Shown here: piece after piece, positions 17,064 to 23,411 of the stretch | How positions within the stretch are numbered: position 1 is the first letter of the stretch | Layout: each line of letters starts with the position of its first letter | Source of the DNA: Nocardioides panaciterrulae | GTDB lineage: Bacteria > Actinomycetota > Actinomycetes > Propionibacteriales > Nocardioidaceae | Direction: 5' to 3' | Assembly: GCF_013409645.1 (NCBI RefSeq) | Contig: NZ_JACCBG010000001.1 | Span: 2,163,501-2,227,500, forward strand | Length of the DNA stretch: 64,000 nt | Made by a program: the position numbers and the translations under genes | Notes under the pieces: generated by a model | Databases searched by the model: none | Told to the model about the DNA's origin: nothing | What the model saw: only the letters and a program-made list of their open reading frames with translations

Positions 17064-17447
17064 TCAATGGGGGTCGAGCAGCTGAACACCCTCATAAGCC
17101 ACGACCACCAACCAGACCAGGATGCTGACCCCGACGGCCGCAGCCGCAACATCCTTGATCGCGCCGATTCGCTCGTCAGGACCTGTCTCCATGAAGTCAC
17201 ACACGCCCTCCACGGCACTGTTGAACAACTCCGCCGTCAACACCACCCCGGTGGCCAGGACGATCACCACGAAGTCGACCCACCGCTGGAGGGCCGCCGC
17301 CCCCACGACGAGCACCAGGGACAACACCACCTTGTAGGCCACCGAGAAGTCGTGGCGGACCGCGAAGCTCAGACCGGCGAAGACCACCTTCACCTTACGA
17401 ACGGGGTGGTATCCCGGGCTGTTTGTGTCCGTGAACTTATTGCGCAT
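17064..17447 (-). CDS. dgkA: Diacylglycerol kinase family protein
   Basis: 127 residues with three membrane helices, the usual size for small prokaryotic DgkA/undecaprenol kinase. The catalytic motif is AELFNSAVEGVCDF, matching the ExxNTAxExxVD consensus, and the helix before it is LVLVVGAAALQRWVDFVVIVL (residues about 44-64). DgkA phosphorylates diacylglycerol or undecaprenol at the membrane. ATG 17447 has GAGG about four bases upstream. It is the last gene of the minus-strand light cluster region, but a 342-base gap makes co-transcription doubtful. Confidence 0.85.
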   Translation of the reverse strand: MRNKFTDTNSPGYHPVRKVKVVFAGLSFAVRHDFSVAYKVVLSLVLVVGAAALQRWVDFVVIVLATGVVLTAELFNSAVEGVCDFMETGPDERIGAIKDVAAAAVGVSILVWLVVVAYEGVQLLDPH

Positions 17448-17789
17448 CAGACCTCAACCCCTGAGCGCATGGGCGCACGTGCCACCTGACCCGGCCGAGA
17501 GCTCAGGCTCGCCGAGTTGCGCCGCAGCACGCTGGCACGGGGGTTCCACCGCATGCCGTCCGCCGGACACCAGCGGGCCGCCGGGCCGTCACATCGCGGT
17601 GCCCCACGACCACGATCACTCTGCGGTGAGCTCGCACCTCACCCACCTCCCATACCCAACGGTCCCCTCGGTGCTCGCCATGCTTCTGGTCGGTACCCGC
17701 GTCCGGCAGGGTCGAAGGTCGGGTAGGCGGTCCCAGGATCGGCACATGCAACCGCGGGGCGCCGGCCCGGGAGAAGCATCTCGTCATGC
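17448..17789. other. Intergenic region without a supported gene
   Basis: 342 bases between the SOUL gene and the diacylglycerol kinase gene. Both strands have short open frames, but none has a ribosome-binding site, family motif or credible composition. The promoter of the kinase gene must lie in the left part. I see no convincing terminator hairpin or repeat. Confidence 0.5.
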
Positions 17790-18332
17790 TCAACGCTTCC
17801 CTTGAGCCCGACCAGGTCCGGGTGCCACCGGGACCACGACCTCATTCCTTCGCAGGAACCACGGCGTCCAGGGCGGGTCGAAACGCGCATACCGAGGGGC
17901 ACCGACCACATCCAGACCGGCAGAGTCCAAGGCGGCGAGCAGTTGCTCGGTCCGCTTCTCGAAGGAGCGGCGCGACCAGCGTCCGGAGAAACGCACCGCG
18001 GCGGCGGTCTCGGCCGGCACCCGGCGGGTGTGCACCTTGGAGTCCACTGGATCTGGGAGGTCCTCGGCGCTGACATCGGCGGGCATCACGAAACCCACGA
18101 CGTACCGACGGCTGTGGGGATCCTGCTCCTGCACGACGGGTGCGGTCATGGCCATCTTGCGCGAAGACCGGTTGTGACCGCCGATGTAGCGGGCGAGCCT
18201 GGGAAACGCAACGTTTCCCGCCAGCTCGAAGGCGCCGCCGACCTCGGTCTCGGCGACGAGGTGATCGGGATAGCGACGCAGCTCGAAGTCGGGATACTTC
18301 TCGAGCACCACATACGGCTGCTGCTCGGTCAT
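17790..18332 (-). CDS. SOUL family haem-binding protein
   Basis: 180 residues, typical for SOUL/HBP proteins. Family signatures are YPDFELRRYPDHLVAETEVG at the N-terminus, AFPRLARYIGGHNRSSRKMAMTAPVV (residues about 42-67, containing the conserved KMAMTAPV) and FVMPADVSAEDLP. SOUL proteins bind haem or porphyrins; the protein has no signal peptide. It follows the heliorhodopsin gene by 49 bases on the same strand and was probably transcribed with it. A role in handling tetrapyrrole photosensitisers beside a light regulator is plausible but unproven. Confidence 0.88.
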   Translation of the reverse strand: MTEQQPYVVLEKYPDFELRRYPDHLVAETEVGGAFELAGNVAFPRLARYIGGHNRSSRKMAMTAPVVQEQDPHSRRYVVGFVMPADVSAEDLPDPVDSKVHTRRVPAETAAAVRFSGRWSRRSFEKRTEQLLAALDSAGLDVVGAPRYARFDPPWTPWFLRRNEVVVPVAPGPGRAQGKR

Positions 18333-18381
18333 CTGAGCCCCCAGTCCCGTTCCTTCTCCAGGTCACCCTTCACCGTGGCGG

Positions 18382-19146
18382 TCACGAAGCCAAGGTGCCG
18401 GCGAAGATCTGCCAGGCCAGGGCGGACTTGGCGGTGAGACTCAGCAGGATGTAGACCTTCTCACCGAACAGATAGTCCCGCCAGGGCCCCTTGGCGCGGT
18501 ACTGCAGCCACTAGTTGAGGGCGAAGACGTTGAAGAAGACGAACAACGACACGAAGATCCCGTAGACGAACCCGGGAGGCGATGCCGAGGACGTAGAGCC
18601 CGGCGACAGCAGGTACACCGTGATGGCCAGCCACGGGACCACGCCGGCCACGCACCCGAAGCCGAACGGCAGCCAGCCGCCGCTGCCCGGGTGCTCGTAG
18701 CGCTCCTGCAGCCAGCCGAACAAGATCATGGCGGCGTTCACGCCGAACAGGGCCACCAGCGCCGCCACGTCGGAGATGCCGACGAGTTGCGCGATCAGGA
18801 CGATCATCAGCGACGAGGAGAGCGAGTACTCGACCCACCGGGCCGGGTTGCGCTGACGGCCCAGATCCGCGACGTATCGCTGCCACCACGCGGTGCAGAC
18901 AAGGAGGTGCGCCAGCGCGGAGAGCGCCAGGAACCCCGCGACCGCGAGCCCGGTGGGGATGTCGAAGAGCACCACGGGGTCCTCCGCCGGCGTACCCGGC
19001 GGCCCGGCCATGTAGCTCGCGGTCACCGGCAGAGTGAAGTCGGTCGCGAGCGCGAGCACCGCGCCGGCCTGGGCCGCATGGAGCACGGCTGCGCCCACGT
19101 TGGCCCTGCGCAGAGGCGAGGTGTGGCCGGCAGCTGGCTCGTTCAT
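18382..19146 (-). pseudogene. Heliorhodopsin interrupted by an in-frame TAG
   Basis: The frame from ATG 19146 gives 211 residues and stops at TAG (18513-18511). Ignoring that stop, it continues in frame to TGA at 18382, giving 254 residues, the usual heliorhodopsin length. Diagnostic segments are WVEYSLSSSLMIVLIAQ with the counterion Glu106, FGVNAAMILFGWLQE, and beyond the stop YLFGEKVYILLSLTAKSAL with the retinal Schiff-base Lys240. At the stop position the reference protein 48C12 (from memory) has glutamine, so a single CAG-to-TAG change explains it. The truncated product would lack helix 7 and retinal. Upstream is an ECF-like sigma gene (13-base gap). Confidence 0.88.
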
Positions 19147-19159
19147 GGAGGCGTCCCCG

Positions 19160-19696
19160 TCACCCGCAGGTCCCGGTTGCGCCCGGATCCAGGCGCCCCA
19201 GCTCTCGCAGGCCGGCCGTCAGCAGGTCGGCCACTGCGCAAGGCGGTACATCGAGCAGGGCCGCCGCCTCCCGGTGGGTGAGCCTGCCGAACACGCACAA
19301 CGCCAGGCTCGCGCGCTGGAGCCGCGCGAGCCGGCTCACCCACACCATCACCGGCGGCAGCAGCACCGGGCCGGACGTCTCGTCGGCGAACTCCTCGGCG
19401 TGCCAGTACACGTGGCGAACCAGGCACAGCCGAGTCTCCTGGGTCGACACGCCACGAATCGAGCGGGCGAGGTCGCCCATCGCGAGCCTCACGGCCTCGG
19501 CAGCGGCCACCTCGTTCCCGAGGAGCGCGCACGCGAGCGCGTAGGCAGACCCCCCGTGCCGGTCCCACAGGTCCTCAAGCTCCCGCCTGGTGAGCGTGCT
19601 CTCGGGTGCGCTCTCGGTCTCGGTGCGTGAAGCGATCTGTGCTCTTCGGAACTCGGCCTCAGCGGCCCGACCGGGTCCCTGCGCTGTCAGTGCCAT
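19160..19696 (-). CDS. ECF-like RNA polymerase sigma factor (LitS-like position)
   Basis: 178 residues from ATG 19696; a longer frame reaches 19789 but would run over the divergent promoter. A sigma region-2-like stretch reads LWDRHGGSAYALACALLGNE, and a region-4-like helix-turn-helix reads ALCVFGRLTHREAAALLDV and AVADLLTAGLREL. The region 2 part is divergent, so activity as a sigma factor is not certain. In Streptomyces the B12 regulator LitR lies next to the sigma gene litS and controls it by light; here the same divergent pair is seen. It probably starts an operon with heliorhodopsin and SOUL. Confidence 0.68.
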   Translation of the reverse strand: MALTAQGPGRAAEAEFRRAQIASRTETESAPESTLTRRELEDLWDRHGGSAYALACALLGNEVAAAEAVRLAMGDLARSIRGVSTQETRLCLVRHVYWHAEEFADETSGPVLLPPVMVWVSRLARLQRASLALCVFGRLTHREAAALLDVPPCAVADLLTAGLRELGRLDPGATGTCG

Positions 19697-19810
19697 TCCC
19701 GACCGTCCCTCTCCCTGACCGTTGGCTGTCCTGCGCCATCGGACCTGCTGGGCTACAACCCAACTCTGCATGGCGCATAGGGTTTGCACAAGGTATGGCG
19801 GACACTAGCC

Positions 19811-19827
19811 TGTACAAACTATGTACA
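19811..19827. promoter_or_regulatory. Operator-like TGTACA repeats at the CarH/LitR start
   Basis: Two TGTACA hexamers (19811-19816 and 19822-19827) are separated by five bases; the second overlaps the ATG of the regulator gene. MerR/CarH-type regulators bind inverted repeats of this kind in their own promoter. TTGCAC at 19775-19780 could be a -35 element, and the short distance to ATG suggests a leaderless transcript. The site is also placed to control the divergent sigma-heliorhodopsin-SOUL operon. Confidence 0.55.
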
Positions 19828-20723
19828 CGATCAAGCAGGCTTCCCGGCTCACCGGTGTATCCCAGGCGTCCCTGCGCGCCTGGGAGAGGCGCTACGGCGT
19901 GGTCGTACCGCAGCGGAACGAGTCGGGGTACCGCCTCTACGACGAGGAGGCCGTGTCGGCCCTCTCGACGATGCGACGGCTTGTGGACGACGGCTGGTCG
20001 CCGGCGGAGGCTGCCGACGCGGTTCGCAGAGGAACGGCCCCTGCCGTCCGGGACGAGGTGGCCGGTCGTGAGACCTCCGACGGTCTCCACCAATCCAACG
20101 CGGTCACCTGCATGCAACGGTTCCTGTCCTCGGCAGCACAGATGGACACAGCGGGAATCGAGGAGAGCCTTGATGGAGGTTTCGCGCTCGGATCGTTCGA
20201 GCACGTGGTCGACTCGTGGCTGTTCCCCACCCTCGAGGCACTCGGCGAGGGCTGGGCGCGCGGCGAGATCGACATTGCTGGGGAGCACGCGGCCAGCCAC
20301 GCGGTCCAACGACGACTCTCGGCCGCGTTCGACGCGGCCGGCAGCAGGTCCAGAGGACCGGCGGTCGTGGTCGGCCTGCCCTCGGGCAGCCAGCACGACC
20401 TCGGCGCCCTGGCGTTTGCCACCGCGATCCGCAGGAGGGGCATGGACGTCCTCTACCTCGGCGCGAATGTGCCGGTGAGCAGCTGGGAGGCGGCGGTCCG
20501 TAGCCGCGAAGCCAAAGCGGCGGTCTTGTCTGTCGTCACTCCCGAGGACCGCCCGGCCGCGGTTGCGGTGGCCGAGAGGCTGCTCAGCCAGGCCCCTGTT
20601 CCGGTCGTGTGCGCCGGTGGAGCATCCGCGGCGAACCTTGCTGGTGGAGTCCAGACGCTGGCATCGAGCATCGGGTCAGCAGCCTGGGAGCTCGACCAGC
20701 ACGTGCACCGAACCGATGACTAG
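19821..20723 (+). CDS. MerR-family regulator with cobalamin-binding photoreceptor domain (CarH/LitR type)
   Basis: 300 residues. Residues 1-70 are a MerR helix-turn-helix (YTIKQASRLTGVSQASLRAW, WERRYGVVVPQRNESGYRLY). Residues about 95-175 are a helical cobalamin-cap domain with GWARGEIDIAGEH, an exact W-x9-EH motif (Trp145, Glu155, His156) that in CarH covers adenosylcobalamin. Residues about 180-290 are a B12-binding Rossmann domain with SQHDLGALAFA, where His192 is the probable axial ligand (S-x-H-x-x-G in place of D/E-x-H). CarH/LitR represses in the dark and releases DNA on light. It is divergent from sigma, heliorhodopsin and SOUL genes. Confidence 0.88.
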   Translation: MYTIKQASRLTGVSQASLRAWERRYGVVVPQRNESGYRLYDEEAVSALSTMRRLVDDGWSPAEAADAVRRGTAPAVRDEVAGRETSDGLHQSNAVTCMQRFLSSAAQMDTAGIEESLDGGFALGSFEHVVDSWLFPTLEALGEGWARGEIDIAGEHAASHAVQRRLSAAFDAAGSRSRGPAVVVGLPSGSQHDLGALAFATAIRRRGMDVLYLGANVPVSSWEAAVRSREAKAAVLSVVTPEDRPAAVAVAERLLSQAPVPVVCAGGASAANLAGGVQTLASSIGSAAWELDQHVHRTDD

Positions 20724-20777
20724 TCCATGCGGTCTGTCACCCGGGAGGGCTTCCGTCGCTCTCGGGCTCGGCCAGGG

Positions 20778-21230
20778 TCACTCGGGATTGCGCCACGACG
20801 CGAGGTCGTCGCGCTGCGTGCGCAGCACGGCCGGGGTCTCGGCGAAGGTGGAGTTGATCTCGGGGAGCATCCGGATCTGGAAGTCCAGGGCCTCGAGTGC
20901 GAGCCGGCGGTCGTCCTCGCCGAGGTGACCGACCAGCCGGAGCAGGACGAAGGCGGCGCTCGTGATGAACCCCGCCGTCTCGATCCCGTCCACGCCGGTC
21001 ATGGGGCCGGCGCAGGCGGCGACCTCGGACGGGTCGCACTCCAGCACGGTGGCCAGGGTGCTGGTCGGTCCCAGCTCATCGCGTCGGCCGGTCCAGGTGG
21101 CCAGCAGATCCGAGCCCTCGTCGCTCCCGAACGGGGCCAGGTCGTCGCCCGCGTCGTCGTACAACGGGTCCGTGAAGTGCGCGGCGAACGCGGGCACCGG
21201 CTCGGACAGCCCCTCGAAGTCCTCGGTCAC
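20778..21230 (-). CDS. Conserved hypothetical protein, acidic
   Basis: 150 residues from GTG 21230, with GGGGAG six bases upstream. The protein is acidic and soluble, with no membrane segment or known catalytic motif. The stretch DDLAPFGSDEGSDLLATW is weakly reminiscent of DUF4259 proteins (PF-x-N-D-x-A-x-D-F), and the rest is predicted helical (SAAFVLLRLVGHLGEDDRR). I do not recognise a function. It is convergent with the B12 regulator gene, 54 bases from its end. Confidence 0.65.
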   Translation of the reverse strand: MTEDFEGLSEPVPAFAAHFTDPLYDDAGDDLAPFGSDEGSDLLATWTGRRDELGPTSTLATVLECDPSEVAACAGPMTGVDGIETAGFITSAAFVLLRLVGHLGEDDRRLALEALDFQIRMLPEINSTFAETPAVLRTQRDDLASWRNPE

Positions 21231-21422
21231 GGTCGACTCCCCCTGGTCATCGGCTTCACATGCGGTCGGTCGGATCCGTCACCGACCGGACCCATGCGTC
21301 CCGCACCCTACCGGGGCGCGCGGACTCGGCGACGGCCTTGAACGCGGGCGGCACGTGCGGGTGCGATGAATCGGATGCCCACGTCGGGTCTGTCCTCGTG
21401 ACACACGGGACCAGGAGGAGCC

Positions 21423-22022
21423 ATGGGCAGGGTCATCGCATCCATCACCACGTCCGTCGACGGCTACGTCACCGGGCCGGACGACGGCCCGGGGCGCGGG
21501 CTGGGACGTGGCGGCGAGCGGCTGCACCACTGGGTGATGGGCGGCAAGTGGACCTACGAGGGCGGCCACGACTTCGCGATGCACGGCCCCGACAAGGAGT
21601 TCTACGACGAGCTCGTCTCGACGGTGCGGGCCGGCGTGATCGGCCGGGGCATGTACGACGCGGCCGGGGCGTGGGGAGGCACCAACCCGTTCCCCGGCAC
21701 CCTCTGCGTGCTCACCCACCGCCTCGAGGACCAGCCGCCGGCCGAGAGCGGCTTCCGGTTCGTCGGTGACCTCGACACCGCCCTCGCCGAGGCGTCAGCG
21801 GCGGCCGGGTCCGGCGACGTCGCCATCGGTGGCGGCGCCGACGTCATCCGGCAGGCACTCGCGGCGGGACGGATCGACGAGCTGGCGATCTCGACGGCGC
21901 CGGTGATCCTCGGCGCCGGCAAGCGGCTCTTCGAGGGGTTCGACCACGACGTGGACCTGGAGGTGGCCGGGGTCTACAGCTCGCCGTACGCCACCCACGT
22001 GCGCTACACGGTCAGCAAGTAG
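21423..22022 (+). CDS. Dihydrofolate reductase family protein (RibD C-terminal domain)
   Basis: 199 residues. It has the RibD_C/DHFR-like NADPH-binding fold: MGRVIASITTSVDGYVTGPD at the N-terminus, VIGRGMYDAAGAWGG in the middle, then DVAIGGGADVIRQALAAG and the terminal VILGAGKRLFEG. Single-domain members are common in Actinobacteria and usually have no known substrate. AGGAGG lies five bases before ATG 21423. It stands alone, convergent with the TerD-family gene. Confidence 0.88.
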   Translation: MGRVIASITTSVDGYVTGPDDGPGRGLGRGGERLHHWVMGGKWTYEGGHDFAMHGPDKEFYDELVSTVRAGVIGRGMYDAAGAWGGTNPFPGTLCVLTHRLEDQPPAESGFRFVGDLDTALAEASAAAGSGDVAIGGGADVIRQALAAGRIDELAISTAPVILGAGKRLFEGFDHDVDLEVAGVYSSPYATHVRYTVSK

Positions 22023-22058
22023 CGCCGAGCGCGTCGTGAACCGACGGCACCGCCCCGG

Positions 22059-22643
22059 TCACAGGTACGGTCGCAGCGCCTCGACCGACTCGGTGGGGAC
22101 CTTGGCCGGGATGCCCCGACCGATGGCGCGGAGCCGCCAGTGCTCGCCGTCGCGGCGCAGCCTGGCCATCACCAGCCCGGTGTCGGGGACTCCCCCGGTC
22201 AGGGTGAACCGGGCCAGCTCGGTCCCCTGCTCGTCGACCAGGCGGCACCAGGCGTTGGCGATCCACTCCAGGGTGTGCCCCTGGTAGCTGCTCACCATCA
22301 GCATGAGGGAGTCGACGCGCGGGTAGACACGGGCCAGGTCCAGCTCGAGGGCCTCGTCGTCGCCCTCGCCGCTGCCGCTCAGGTTGTCGCCCAGGTGCAC
22401 CACGGCTCCGTCGCGGGTCCGCAGGTTGTTGTAGAAGGCGAGGTCGAAGAGCTGCTCTCCCGCGAACTCGACCACCGAGGCGTCGAGGTCGACGTCGGGC
22501 GCGCCGGTGCCGATGAAGCCGGCGGTCCGGGCCTTGTCCCACCCCAGCCCCAGCCTCAGCCGGGTCAGCGGGCGGCCCTCCGGGTCGACCAGATCGATCT
22601 CCTGGCCACTGGTCAGCTGGTCCACGCTCGCCTCCTCCGTCAC
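22059..22643 (-). CDS. TerD family stress protein
   Basis: 194 residues. The TerD fold is recognisable from LRLGLGWDKA at the N-terminus, VDLDASVVEF, VVHLGDNLSGSGEGDDEALELDL (residues about 78-100, the Ca2+-binding region with DDE) and ANAWCRLVDE, followed by RLRRDGEHWRLRAIG near the C-terminus. TerD proteins bind calcium and are linked to tellurite resistance, phage inhibition and stress responses. Start GTG 22643 with a G-rich upstream stretch. There is no complete ter cluster; terC lies 6 kb away and is not obviously linked. Confidence 0.9.
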   Translation of the reverse strand: MTEEASVDQLTSGQEIDLVDPEGRPLTRLRLGLGWDKARTAGFIGTGAPDVDLDASVVEFAGEQLFDLAFYNNLRTRDGAVVHLGDNLSGSGEGDDEALELDLARVYPRVDSLMLMVSSYQGHTLEWIANAWCRLVDEQGTELARFTLTGGVPDTGLVMARLRRDGEHWRLRAIGRGIPAKVPTESVEALRPYL

Positions 22644-22690
22644 GCCCCCGCCACGACGTGTCGACCCTACCGCGGAGCCTTGAGACCAAG

Positions 22691-22706
22691 TCGAACAAAT
22701 GTTCGA
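22691..22706. promoter_or_regulatory. Perfect LexA/SOS box
   Basis: TCGAACA-AA-TGTTCGA is a perfect 7-2-7 palindrome and matches the actinobacterial LexA-binding consensus TCGAAC-N4-GTTCGA. It lies 20 bases upstream of the ATG of the small plus-strand gene at 22727, in the promoter position, and 48 bases from the TerD start on the other strand. DNA-damage induction of the plus-strand gene is the most likely outcome. Confidence 0.82.
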
Positions 22707-22726
22707 TCCGGTGGCACAATGAGGGA

Positions 22727-23014
22727 ATGGCCGGCGGGATGAACAAGCGCGGGAGCTACGGCCCGATGGCCGAGCGGGTCGCCGCCGGCCGCGCGCCCGC
22801 TCCGGGAGCGCCGCCGCCGGCGCCCGCGGCGGCTCCCCCGGTCCGGCCCTGCTGGGTCACCGACAGCCGGGGCCGGCTCCCGGGCCTGCTGCTCGAATGG
22901 CGACAGCGCCCCGACGGCTGGCACGGTCGCGTCGTGCACCCGGTCGAGGACGACGCCCACGCGTGGGTGGTCGTCGAGGAGTGGCTGCCCGCCGGGCTCC
23001 TGGACCCGGCATGA
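22727..23014 (+). CDS. Small SOS-box-preceded protein of unknown function
   Basis: 95 residues from ATG 22727 (an internal ATG at 22739 is possible). The N-terminus reads MNKRGSYGPMAERVAAG after four residues, a pattern I associate with small actinobacterial proteins, some near imuB/dnaE2 mutasome genes; that link is from memory. An Ala/Pro-rich linker separates it from a C-terminal domain RPCWVTDSRGRLPGLLLEW and VVVEEWLPAGLL, likely a small beta barrel. A perfect SOS box precedes it. No DNA-repair partner genes are adjacent. Function unknown. Confidence 0.75.
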   Translation: MAGGMNKRGSYGPMAERVAAGRAPAPGAPPPAPAAAPPVRPCWVTDSRGRLPGLLLEWRQRPDGWHGRVVHPVEDDAHAWVVVEEWLPAGLLDPA

Positions 23015-23029
23015 CCCGCGGGCGGGCGC

Positions 23030-23248
23030 TCAGGCCATCTCGGAGACGCGGCGGATCAGGTCCAGGCTCGGGAAGGTGTCGCCCTGCACCTTGTCCAGCA
23101 GCACCCGGCAGTACGCCGCCCGCTGCTCGTCGTCGGCCATCTCCTCGATCAGGTCCATCATCGTGGCGGACGGGTAGGGATCGTTCTCGACCTTGCTCAG
23201 CAGCGCGTCGAACAGCTGGGTGCGCACGTCGTCCTCGTCGGTGGCCAT
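23030..23248 (-). CDS. Small conserved hypothetical protein
   Basis: 72 residues, acidic and probably all helical: DDVRTQLFDALLSKVENDPYP, TMMDLIEEMADDEQR and DLIRRVSEMA. It has GAGGAG five bases before ATG 23248 and credible codon use, so it is probably real. No known domain is recognised. It is convergent with the SOS-box gene and its start is divergent from the secreted nucleotidase gene. Confidence 0.7.
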   Translation of the reverse strand: MATDEDDVRTQLFDALLSKVENDPYPSATMMDLIEEMADDEQRAAYCRVLLDKVQGDTFPSLDLIRRVSEMA

Positions 23249-23411
23249 CGGGTCTCCTCTTCTCGCGGGTCGAGTAGGCCCTTACCCAGGCCGACCCGCC
23301 CCGATGCCCCGCGGGTCCCCGCCGGTCATCGAAAATTTGTCGTACGGATAGTGCCGTGACGGGTGTGGCGCAGGTTACGGTGCCGGGGCTTACCACTTGG
23401 AAGGAGCATCC

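Noticed and set aside
17503..17793. 96-codon minus-strand frame in the gap after the SOUL gene
   Set aside because: No ribosome-binding site or recognisable motif, and it overlaps the SOUL gene end.
18461..18889. 142-codon minus-strand frame inside the heliorhodopsin gene
   Set aside because: It is a different frame across the same DNA, without homology; the heliorhodopsin frame explains the sequence.
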